Shown piece after piece: positions 1 through 11,300 of a DNA stretch of 64,000 nucleotides. The stretch is from Lethocerus indicus (taxonomy: Eukaryota > Arthropoda > Insecta > Hemiptera > Belostomatidae). Position 1 is the first letter of the stretch. Every line of letters starts with the position of its first letter. The stretch covers positions 1,462,325 through 1,526,324 of the forward strand of contig JACDQD010000003.1 of assembly GCA_019843655.1 (NCBI GenBank), in the 5' to 3' direction. The position numbers and the translations under genes are program-made. The notes under the pieces were generated by a model, which did no database searches, had not been told where the DNA came from, and was given only the letters and a program-made list of their open reading frames with translations.

Positions 1-424
1 ACCACGAGTCCGACACGTGGTAAAGAATTTACACCCCAGACGTCTTAAAATTACTATTTGTACCTCCTAAACATTGTTTACTATTTCACAATTCCTTTTG
101 TCGCACTAAAATGTATATGTCAAAAGTATACATTTTGCGCCAGTTCGGGTCGACGGTTGAACGGTTGAATGGTATGGCGACCAATTTTCTTGTTTCACTA
201 CGTCCCACGGTATATTTTGTTCCGACCCTCGCCACCGCAAAACGGTATTCCTATAAAAGCGAATATTCCTCAAAAGGTTAATAAAAAAATGTCGAAAGTG
301 CCAGTTTTAGAGTATAACACGCTGTCGCTTCGTTTTATTACTGAAAATTGAAATTCTGGTCCGTTTAATACAATTTGCAGTGGATAAGAATGTTTTAATG
401 TGCAAAATGTGTTGATCCGCTGGG

Positions 425-783
425 TTAAAATGCAGAATAGGAACACTGATAACCCAATATCAGTGTTTCATTCGATATTTTATCGATATTATTATTTGTT
501 TGCTTATAGAAGCGACGCCTTTTGTGGGGTACGTAAAGTTGAGTCCGTATATTTTTTTCCACGAGTTCGAGGCGAAGTAAGAGCGATCAATCTTGATCGG
601 TCGCAAACCGATCTGTGCCCTGAATTGCTGAACGAATTCCGACCGGTTTCAGACAGATGTCCGATAAGTTTGAGCTGGTTTTGTAGAACTAAATCGCGCG
701 AAAAGGAGTGTTCGACAACGGTTGAAATATACGATATTGAATGGAACAGATATCAGTGGGGGGGGGGGCCCTTTCTGCATTTA
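425..783. mobile_element. TTAA-flanked short element, copy 1
   Basis: Short non-coding element whose ends match in inverted orientation: the left end reads TTAAAATGCAGAATAG and the right end reads CTTTCTGCATTTAA. The body contains a GATATC-rich segment, then a stretch reading GACGCCTTTTGTGGGGTACG that recurs near 1255 and 26830. Two other copies lie at about 1125-1790 and 26720-27386. The TTAA ends suggest a piggyBac-type MITE, but that is inference. The long open frame across this element is not a gene. Confidence 0.6.
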
Positions 784-882
784 AACCATCAACCAATTGA
801 CTGTGTAATGCAACCAATTTCAATCCTTTCACCGGCGATAATAAGAAATAATATAACAGCTATTTACGTTAATTTTTCATTA

Positions 883-913
<31 letters not shown>

Positions 914-931
914 TTGTTTACCTGTGTTCAG

Positions 932-2539
932 GCGATGACAATAATTGGCGACAAGAGGAATAAGGAAGTCGCCGAAAAGATGGCCAAGGAAAGGGAACTG
1001 CTCAAGGTTTCGATTAAGAAGGAGGACGTAGACTTGATCGTAAGTACCGGACACACTGCAACAACAATAAACGGTATACAGTACGGGTATCATTTTGAAT
1101 ACTCGGTGCCAATCTATATATTTGGTTAAAATTGAATCGGTGGACACTGATAACGTTATATATCGATATCTGTTTCATACGATATCGCGATGTACGCTGT
1201 AGGCGCAACTGTTTTTATTATTATTATTATTATTTCGCTTATAGAAGCGCGACGCCTTTTGTGGGGGGTACGGAAAGGTCGAGTCTTATATTTTTTTCAC
1301 GATATTGAGGCGAGAAGTCCGCAAAAAGAGCGATCGAGATATGCATACGAATCTTGGATCGGTCGCGAGAACGGATCTGTGTCCTGAATGCGTGGAATGA
1401 ATACTGTCTCCTCTCGCCGCTGTTTGGTCTTTGCTAAACCGGTTTTTCGCCGCTCTCGCCGCCTTCAGTAGTCACTGTTAGCACTTTGGATGTTTTTGGG
1501 GCCATCCTCACTGCCCACTGTGTCACTTTCACATGTACAGTGACAGTAACACAGCGCTACTGAAGACGGCGAGCGGCCGAAAACCGTCTAGCGAAAGACG
1601 AAACCGGCAGAGAGAGAGGAGACAGAAACATCACGAACCTACAGTATATTCCAACCCTCGCAGACCACACACACAGGTATATTCAAATTGTGGAATGAAT
1701 ATTTTTACGATATCGAATAAAACATATATCGATATATAATCTCTCCTATTAAGTTATCAGTGGGGGGGGCCCTATTCCTATATTTTAAGCCTATATTTTT
1801 AAGTGGGATATAGGAGATTATTTTTCCAAGATTTCACTTGCAATATTCCTTTTTTCCGTCGGAAGATCTTTCGGAGAGATTTTTCGGTGCTCCACTCAAC
1901 ATCGAAACGTCAAATGCCCCCATAACGAGATTCTCGAAAATGAAAAATTTTCTAAATTATATCAATTATTATAAATTCAGACAAAACTTTGTTTTTTCCG
2001 TGAACTAAAGTTCACATGGAGGGTGGCTGGGACGTACTTAAATTCTACTGAAATGAAATTTTTTCATATTTGTTAAAATAACTGCAACCCCAGGTGTGAA
2101 TCGAGCACGTGAAAAGTCGTCCGTTAACGGTTGTTTTCCGATTGCACGGATCTTAAAAGCGATGAAAATTATATTCGAAAAATTGACTTTTCTTTTTATT
2201 TATATATAATTAAATGATGAATTCGTTGTTTCATATAAGGTATTTCGTGGAAACGTTTAAAATTACGTCTCGGCAATACAACGTGAACGTTTGTGCAAAA
2301 TTGCCAAAAAAAAAAATGTTATATCGAATACTGCGGATAATTTCTAATCGATGGAACATCAGAACAAGTAACAACAGATGAGAGTGATGGAATTGAAAGT
2401 GTTTGATAAATTTTATATTTTATTTTTGTTTGTTTTTCCGCAGGTTAAAGAGATGGAAATATCGAGAAACCTGGCCGAGAGAACGTTGAGGGAACACTGC
2501 GGCGATATTGTCGAAGCTCTGATTGCGCTGACCAACTGA
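932..2539 (+). CDS. HYPK: Huntingtin-interacting protein K (HYPK), 3' exons
   Basis: Two exons, 932-1039 and 2444-2539, each with clean acceptor/donor signals and matching phase. They encode the C-terminal 67 residues of HYPK, ending at a TGA. The first exon reads AMTIIGDKRNKEV and ends in the IKKEDVDLI block. The second reads VKEMEISRNLAERTLREH and finishes with VEALIALTN, the hallmark UBA-like C-terminus of the family. HYPK binds the NatA N-terminal acetyltransferase at the ribosome and modulates its activity. The acidic N-terminus (about 60 residues in animals) is not visible in 1-931 and probably lies off the left edge. The intron (1040-2443) carries a TTAA element with a nested fold-back element. 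It is convergent with LEO1. Confidence 0.9.
1125..1790. mobile_element. TTAA-type short element, copy 2, with nested insertion
   Basis: Diverged copy of the element at 425-783. It shares the ACACTGATAACG left segment, the GATATC-rich block, the CGACGCCTTTTGTGGGG core and the right end ATCAGTGGGGGGGGCCCTATTC. A palindromic fold-back element (about 1400-1681) is inserted inside it. The whole lies in the HYPK intron. Confidence 0.55.
1400..1681. mobile_element. Palindromic fold-back element (family FB), full copy
   Basis: The left arm reads CTGTCTCCTCTCGCC, then an imperfect TAGACCGGTTT-type segment, TTCAGTAG and CACTTTGGATG. The right arm is its reverse complement: CAGCGCTACTGAAGACGGC, CGTCTAGCGAAAGAC, GAGGAGACAGAAACATCACG, then CCTCGCAGACCACA. 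The arms are about 130 bp and would fold into a long hairpin. No coding capacity. It is the leftmost member of a family repeated through the window. Confidence 0.7.
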
Positions 2540-3282
2540 ACTCTCGACGAGTCTCTTGTAAACCGAGGGTTAACGATAATTGAAAAAGAAAAAAAAAAGG
2601 AAAAGAAACAGAGCAGAGGAGGAGAGTCGGGAGAAAAATCGATTCCCGCAAAACCGAAAATAATAAGAGAAAAACCAACATTCGAATCCGGCGTTTTTAA
2701 AGAAGAATTCTTGAAGTCGGTTCACGCACCGACCGAAATCACCCAGTTATTTCATCGACCGGCTCCCGTTTAGAGGAGCGGAACGAGTTTGTCGGCCTTC
2801 AAAATGTGCTGTGTACATATTTATTATTACAAGTGTTCTTTAAAACTAATAAATTAATTTAATTAAAAACCACCAAACCTCCGCCCAAAATTAATCACCC
2901 CCCCCCAATTTACAGCCCTCGTCGGGCCCTGGGACAATGTCGCGTTCACCCTCCGTCAATATTGTCGGTATTCGCACCGTCGTCGACTAATTGAACCGTT
3001 TTATGCCGATAAATAATGTTTGGAGAGATTCGGGAGAGATATCGGCCATCCACCCCCCACCCTAATATGACCCCCGGGTGAATTTCGCACTCCCTACGTT
3101 AATATTGCAGATATTCGCGCTTTCTGTTTCTAAATACTCTGTTCGACCAATTGAACCGTTTTATGCCGATATAAATAACAGTTGGAAACGTTAGGAGAGA
3201 TTCGGGAGAGATCGATTGATATGTTGGGTAAGACAAGTAATTTGTTAGTATGGCAACTCCTAAAATAAACATTATTCAAATG

Positions 3283-3342
<60 letters not shown>

Positions 3343-3459
3343 GAGTATGTTCGAATCTGTACACAAATAGAAATCATGTAATGTAGTCCTTTTTTTTTTA
3401 ATGAACAGCAATATACAACATTTAACATTTGTAAGGATTTATAAGGGTTGTTTTTAAGT

Positions 3460-3510
<51 letters not shown>

Positions 3511-3751
3511 AAAAGTCATAAGGTCTGTAGGAGTTATATGCTCGCGCTCCCCTAGAATCATCGCAGTCTTATCACTTGTTTGTGTCAATCACTATCTACG
3601 TGACAGACGTATATACAATTGTCCGACGTACAACAGTCTGCTTCGTATATTAAAATTGAATATACTATCAGTTCTTGACATTACTTAATCTGTTTAAAGT
3701 CTTTTTTTTCATCCTCCGCCAATTTCCTTCCGCGTTATTTTAACTTACATA

Positions 3752-3801
<50 letters not shown>

Positions 3802-3894
3802 TATATATATATAAAAGTAAAGACACATAAGTGGGTCCACTAAAGTATTTCAGGTCAACATCTATAATTCCGAATAATCTCTCTATTACAGAAG

Positions 3895-3960
<66 letters not shown>

Positions 3961-4273
3961 AAAATATGCAGAGAGCGATCAACAAAGCTAATAATTCAAG
4001 AGTAGTCCGCTGTTTGTGCTTTTTAAAAACGTTTTTGTCTCCAGAGTTTATAATTTCTATATAAGTGTATAAATTTTCGAAATAAGACCTTGTTGTAAAC
4101 GTACACAAACAACGCAGCTTGTTGCTGGGCTGCATTTCAACGCGTACATTTATAGAATAAAAAAAAAAATGCTCGGGCGACCGATCTGAAAATAAAATAA
4201 AATATGTACATATTCGGTCCGAGTGGGATATTTACAGAGGTAATTGATTTGAGTTTAAAACCGTAAAGCGATT
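2540..4273. other. Convergent intergenic region, HYPK to LEO1
   Basis: No gene seen. It contains the HYPK 3' UTR, a purine-rich tract near 2580-2640, two imperfect copies of a roughly 110-bp sequence (about 2940-3045 and 3090-3215, sharing AATTGAACCGTTTTATGCCG and GAGAGATTCGGGAGAGAT), and four long AT microsatellites. The two genes end towards each other here. Confidence 0.6.
2848..2853 (+). terminator. HYPK polyadenylation signal candidate
   Basis: Canonical AATAAA about 310 bp after the HYPK stop codon, in an AT-rich stretch. It is the first such hexamer downstream on the + strand that I found. Confidence 0.5.
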
Positions 4274-4338
4274 TTATGACTCGTCGCTGGCCGGTGTATT
4301 CCTTCCGGACGCCTGGCTGCCCTCGTCCTCCTCCTCCT

Positions 4339-4369
<31 letters not shown>

Positions 4370-4738
4370 GTCAGAGTCCTTCAGCGCCCTGCTCTTGTCC
4401 ACGCGACGGCTCCTCCGCGTGTCCAGGTCGGAACCGTCATCGTCCGAAGAATAGATGTTACGTCGGTTTTCGTCTGAAAACAAAACGTCATTCAGTCTTC
4501 AGAAATACAATGAACGAAAATTGAAAAGCGGGTCGAAAGGAATACCGCGTGTCAACTGTCAGGTCCGATATTACGGCGTCGACATATTTAAATTGAGTGT
4601 TTCAGTGTTGCTGCCATCTTCAGTAGCGCTGTGTTAGTCACTGTTGGCACTTTGGATGTTTTTTGGGCATCCTCACTGCCCACTGTCACTTTCACATGTA
4701 CTGTAGTGTTTGTCAATAACACAATAACAAGATACTTA

Positions 4739-4797
<59 letters not shown>

Positions 4798-5112
4798 CAC
4801 ACACACGACAAACTGACAAACACTACAGTACATGTGAAAGTGACAGTGGGCAGTGAGGATGCCCAAAACATCCAAAGTGCTAACAGTGACAGTAACACAG
4901 CGCTACTGAAGATGGCGAAGCCAACCGGAAATCTACTTGCGTTAATTTTGGGACACCTATATATATATATATATATATAATTTATAATTTATTTTGGCAT
5001 GGATGTCTTTGGGGCGGGGAGGGGGGCAAGATCCTCACTACACCAGAACTGCGGGCTCTGCGTCAATACGCTCTTCTAAGCTTGGCCAAATCTATCGTTG
5101 TTTATAACTATC

Positions 5113-5152
<40 letters not shown>

Positions 5153-5395
5153 GTACCAAAATTAATGCAAGTATTTGAATTCGCCACCTCTGATTCTCGC
5201 AGTAAAGTCGGCGACTGTATTGAAAAAAAAAAAACCGCTCGACAGCCGATATTTTAGGGTCAGTACAAATTGGGGGCGTCAGACGTTAGGACAACGCGTT
5301 TTCATTGTTGAAAACAATATTTCAAAAATAATGAAAGTTTGGCAGCCGCAGTTCGATTCAAATCTCCCTCTCCCGTATATATATATATATATAGT
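3284..5395. repeat. Cluster of AT dinucleotide microsatellites
   Basis: Nearly perfect (AT)n or (TA)n tracts at about 3284-3339, 3462-3507, 3755-3812, 3897-3953, 4739-4793, 4959-4978, 5117-5149 and 5377-5393. Each is about 17 to 57 bp. The one at 4739-4793 sits exactly at the centre of a fold-back element. The poly-Tyr/Ile open frames here are artefacts of the repeats. Confidence 0.9.
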
Positions 5396-8300
5396 GAAGA
5401 TGGCGAGAGTATCGGTATTTTCATATTTTGTATCGTGAATAGTCCAGGGCGGGCCACAGCCTTTTTACAATTTATCCGGGCTCTGAACCGATAGAAAAAA
5501 AATAAATATTAGATAGGTGAAGTGCTGACTTTTGGATTTAGAGTTGTATTTATCCTTGATGGCGTTGAGCGATATCGCTCCGTCGTCGTCTGAGCCGTCC
5601 TCCCTGTCGGGCTCGAGGTAGCTGGTGTTGAGGCTGCGCCCCGTGCCCCTCTCCCTGGCGCGCTTAGCCTTGCTCTCGCGCCTCAGCGAAGCCCTCAACT
5701 TCTCCTCCTCTTTCTGATAAACACAACAGACAGACAGACACTGATTATAATATAATTCACAGAGAGAATACCTGTCTCGCGGCCTCTAAATGCTATTTTT
5801 AGGCGACAAATTGGCCCAAAAATTTGGTTTTTAGGCCCCAATAATAGCATTTTTAGACGGAAAATTGGCCCAAAAATTTGGTTTTTAGGCCCAATAATAG
5901 CATTTATAGACGGAATATTGGCCCAAAAATTTGGTTTTTAGGCCCCAATAATAGCATTTTTAGACGGAAAATTGGCCCAAAAATTTGGTTTTTAGGCCCC
6001 AATAATAGCATTTTTAGACGGAAAATTGGCCCAAAAATTTGGTTTTTAGGCCCAATAATAGCATTTTAGGCGCAAAATTGACCCAAAAATTTGGTTTTAG
6101 GCCCCAATAATAGCATTTTAGACGCAAAATTGGCCCAAAAATTTGGTTTTTAGGCCCAATAATAGCATTTATAGACGGAATATTGGCCCAAAAATTTGGT
6201 TTTTAGGCCCAATAATAGCATTTTTAGACGCAAAATTGCCCCAAAAATGTAATTTTAGACGCAAAATTGGTCCAAAACGATGTTTTTGGATCTTAAAATG
6301 GAATTTTTAGACGCATAATTGGCCCGAAAATGCGAATTTTGCCACAAAATAGGGGTTTTTAGACGCTAGATTGGTACAAAAAAGCTGTTTTTGGCCCAAA
6401 AATGGCATTTTTAGACGCAAAATTGCCCCAAAAATGCAATTTTTAGACGCTAAATTGGTCCAAAAAAGCTGTTTTTGGCCTTAAAATGGCATTTTTAGAC
6501 GCAAAATTGACCCGAAAATGCGAATTTTGCCACAAAATAGGGGTTTTTAGACGATAAATTGGTCCAAAAAAGCTGTTTTTGGCCCAAACATGGTATTTTT
6601 AGAGGCAAAATTGGTCCTAAAAAGCGGTTTTTTGGCACAAAAATGGCATTTTTAGACGCAAAATTGGCCCAAAAATGCGGTTTTAGGCCAAAAAATGACA
6701 TATTAAGATGCAAAATTTGCAGATAATAATGTTTTTATGCCCGAAAAGGGCATTTTTAGGCATCAAATTGGCCCGAAAATGCGGTTTTTAGGCCAAAAAT
6801 GGAATTTTTTGGTATAAAATTGTGTCGAAAAATGCGGTTTTTAGGCCCGAAAATAGGATTTTTAGGCATAAAATTGGCCCGAAAATGCGGTTTTTAGGCC
6901 AAAAATGGCATTTTTTGGTATAAAATTGTGTCGAAAAATGCGGTTTTTAGGCCCAATAATGGCATATTTAGGCATAAAATTGGCCCGAAAATGCGGTTTT
7001 AGGCCAAAAATGGCATTTTTTGGTATAAAATTGTGTCGAAAAATGCGGTTTTTAGGCCCAATAATGGCATATTTAGACACAAAATTGGTCTGAAAATGCG
7101 GTTTTTAGGCCAAAAGTGGGATTTTTTGGTATAAAAGTGGTCGACGAATGCGGATTTTAGGCCCAAAAATGGCATTTTTAGACGGAAAATTTGCCCAAAA
7201 ATATGGTCCTTTGGCCCAAAAATGGCATTTATTGACGGAAAATTGGCCCAAAAATGCGGTTTTTTGGACCAAAAATGGCATTTCTAGAAGCAAAATTGGT
7301 CCAAAAACGCTATTTTTGACCCAGAAATGGCATTTTTAGACGCAAAATTGGCCCGAAAATGCGGTTTGTTGGCCCGAAAATGGCATATTTAGACGCATAA
7401 TTGGCGCAAAAATGGCATTTTAGACGAAAAATTGGCCCAAAAATGGCATTTTTAGAGGCAAAATTGGTCCAAAAACACTGTTTTTTGACCCAGAAATGGC
7501 ATTTTTATAGGTAAAATTGGTCCGAAAAAGCGGTTTTTTGGCCCAAAAATAGCACTTTTAGACGCAAAATTGGCCCGAAAATACGAATTATGTACAAAAA
7601 ATGCTATTTTTAGACGCAAAATTGGGTCAAAAACGCTGTTTTTAGGCCCGAAAATGGCATTTTTAGACGCAAAATTGATCCAAAAAGGCGGTTTTTAGGC
7701 CCAAAAATGGCATTTTTAGACGCAAAATTGGCCCGAAAATGCGAATTTTGTCCCAAAAATGCTATTTTTAGACGCAAAATTGGTCCAAAAACGCTGTTTT
7801 TAGGCCCAAAAATGGCATTTTTAGACACAAAATTGATCCAAAAAAGAGGGTTTTAGGCCCAAAATGGCATTTTTAGAGGCAAATTTTCGAAAAACCTAAA
7901 TTTTCGATTTTCAACCCGCCCTTTCAGGGGCAAGTGTAACTCACTTTGGTACACTTGTGGGTGGAATATGGGATCGATCTGCGAAAATTTTCGAAAAACC
8001 TAAATTTTCGATTTTCAACCCGCCCTTTCAGGGGCAAGTGTAACTCACTTTGGTACACTTGTGGGTGGAATATGGGATCGATCTGCGAAAATTTTCGAAA
8101 AACCTAAATTTTCGATTTTCAACCCGCCCTTTCAGGGGCAAGTGTAACTCACTTTGGTACACTTGTGGGTGGAATATGGGATCGATCTGAAAATTTTCGA
8201 TTTTCGATTTTCAACCCGCCCTTTCAGGGGCAAGTGTAACTCACTTTGGTACACTTGTGGGTGGAATATGGGATCGATCTGCGAAAATTTTCGAAAAACC

Positions 8301-11300
8301 TAAATTTTCGATTTTCAACCCGCCCTTTCAGGGGCAAGTGTAACTCACTTTGGTACACTTGTGGGTGGAATATGGGATCGATCTGCGAAAATTTTCGAAA
8401 AACCTAAATTTTCGATTTTCAACCCGCCCTTTCAGGGGCAAGTGTAACTCACTTTGGTACACTTGTGGGTGGAATATGGGATCGATCTGCGAAAATTTTC
8501 GAAAAACCTAAATTTTCGATTTTCAACCCGCCCTTTCAGGGGCAAGTGTAACTCACTTTGGTACACTTGTGGGTGGAATATGGGATCGATCTGCGAAAAT
8601 TTTCGAAAAACCTAAATTTTCGATTTTCAACCCGCCCTTTCAGGGGCAAGTGTAACTCACTTTGGTACACTTGTGGGTGGAATATGGGATCGATCTGCGA
8701 AAATTTTCGAAAAACCTAAATTTTCGATTTTCAACCCGCCCTTTCAGGGGCAAGTGTAACTCACTTTGGTACACTTGTGGGTGGAATATGGGATCGATCT
8801 GCGAAAATTTTCGAAAAACCTAAATTTTCGATTTTCAACCCGCCCTTTCAGGGGCAAGTGTAACTCACTTTGGTACACTTGTGGGTGGAATATGGGATCG
8901 ATCTGAGAAAATTTTCGAAAAACCTAAATTTTCGATTTTCAACCCGCCCTTTCAGGGGCAAGTGTAACTCACTTTGGTACACTTGTGGGTGGAATATGGG
9001 ATCGATCTGAGAAAATTTTCGAAAAACCTAAATTTTCGATTTTCAACCCGCCCTTTCAGGGGCAAGTGTAACTCACTTTGGTACACTTGTGGGTGGAATA
9101 TGGGATCGATCTGCGAAAATTTTCGAAAAACCTAAATTTTCGATTTTCAACCCGCCCTTTCAGGGGCAAGTGTAACTCACTTTGGTACACTTGTGGGTGG
9201 AATATGGGATCGATCTGAGAAAATTTTCGAAAAACCTAAATTTTCGATTTTCAACCCGCCCTTTCAGGGGCAAGTGTAACTCACTTTGGTACACTTGTGG
9301 GTGGAATATGGGATCGATCTGAGAAAATTTTCGAAAAACCTAAATTTTCGATTTTCAACCCGCCCTTTCAGGGGCAAGTGTAACTCACTTTGGTACACTT
9401 GTGGGTGGAATATGGGATCGATCTGAGAAAATTTTCGAAAAACCTAAATTTTCGATTTTCAACCCGCCCTTTCAGGGGCAAGTGTAACTCACTTTGGTAC
9501 ACTTGTGGGTGGAATATGGGATCGATCTGAGAAAATTTTCGAAAACCTAAATTTTCGATTTTCAACCCGCCGTTTCAGGGGCAAGTGTAACTCACTTTGG
9601 TACACTTGTGGGTGGAATATGGGATCGATCTGAGAAAATTTTCGAAAAACCTAAATTTTCGATTTTCAACCCGCCGTTTCAGGGGCAAGTGTAACTCACT
9701 TTGGTACACTTGTGGGTGGAATATGGGATCGATCTGAGAAAATTTTCGAAAAACCTAAATTTTCGATTTTCAACCCGCCGTTTCAGGGGCAAGTGTAACT
9801 CACTTTGGTACACTTGTGGGTGGAATATGGGATCGATCTGAGAAAATTTTCGAAAACCTAAATTTTCGATTTTCAACCCGCCGTTTCAGGGGCAAGTGTA
9901 ACTCACTTTGGTACACTTGTGGGTGGAATATGGGATCGATCTGAGAAAATTTTCGAAAACCTAAATTTTCGATTTTCAACCCGCCGTTTCAGGGGCAAGT
10001 GTAACTCACTTTGGTACACTTGTGGGTGGAATATGGGATCGATCTGAGAAAATTTTCGAAAAACCTAAATTTTCGATTTTCAACCCGCCGTTTCAGGGGC
10101 AAGTGTAACTCACTTTGGTACACTTGTGGGTGGAATATGGGATCGATCTGAGAAAATTTTCGAAAAACCTAAATTTTCGATTTTCAACCCGCCGTTTCAG
10201 GGGCAAGTGTAACTCACTTTGGTACACTTGTGGGTGGAATATGGGATCGATCTGGGAAAATTTTCGAAAAACCTAAATTTTCGATTTTCAACCGGAAATT
10301 GTTGAGCCTAAAAACCGCATTTTAGTGTCCATTTTGCGCCTAAAAAAGGCATTTTGGGGGCATTTTTGTGACTAAAATCGGATTTTAGTGTCCATTTTGC
10401 GCCTAAAAAAGACATTTTGGGGGCATTTTTGTGACTAAAAATCGGATTTTAGTGTCCATTTTGCGCCTAAAAAAGACATTTTGGGGGCATTTTTGTGACT
10501 AAAAACCGCATTGTAGAGTCCATTTTGCGCCTAAAAAAGACATTTATGGGCCGATTTTATGCTTATAAACGTCATTTTTTGTACTAAAAACCGCATTTGT
10601 GGATCGAATTTGCGCATAAAACCCGCATTTTAGAGTCGATTTTACGCCTAAAAACCGCATTCTGTGGCTTATAAATCGCATTTTTCGGTCGATTTAGGGC
10701 CTAAAAACAGCCTTTTTTGGACCGATTTTTCGTCTGGTAACCGCATTTTTTGCCATAAAAACAGCATTTTTTGGCCGATTTTGGGCCTAAAAACTGATTT
10801 TTTGGCCGATTTTGCGCCTAAAAACTGGATTATCGGGCCGATTTTTCCCCTAAAAAAAGCATTTTTGAGCCTAATAACCCCATTTTCGGGCCTAAAAACA
10901 GCATTTCGGGGCCGATTTTGCGCCTAAAAACAGAATTTTTTGACCGGTTTTGCCCTAAAAACCGGAATTTTTGGGCCGTTTTTTCGCCTAAAAACCGCAT
11001 TTTTTGGGCCGATTTTTCGCCTAGAAACCTATGATAATTGGAGGTTTATATTCAGGTAAATTTAGAAGGCGAACAGTTATTTTTCGGAGCTTCAAATAAA
11101 AGACTTTTCGGAGGGAATGAAAACATTGGAAACTCCGTGATTAGGTTGAAAAATAATCATTTCATGATTCTGATCGCACATGTTGCATTCTCTTGGAAAA
11201 AAGAGACTGCATCTTTTTCAATTCTAGCTAAATCCCAAATTTTCATCTTTTTTTTATAAAAAAGTATTGTTATATACAGTTATTTCGTTTCAACGTCGAA

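Noticed and set aside
400..963. 187-residue + strand frame before HYPK
   Set aside because: It covers a repeated TTAA-ended element and an AT tract, and passes out of frame across the HYPK acceptor.
3130..4875. Tyr/Ile-rich small proteins
   Set aside because: Translations of (AT)n microsatellites.
9368..9876. Repeating 65-residue frames in the 104-bp satellite
   Set aside because: The frame rotates each 104-bp unit and the same peptide recurs; pure satellite sequence.
7878..10290. CRISPR array
   Set aside because: Copies are contiguous and identical throughout, with no unique spacers, in a eukaryotic intron.
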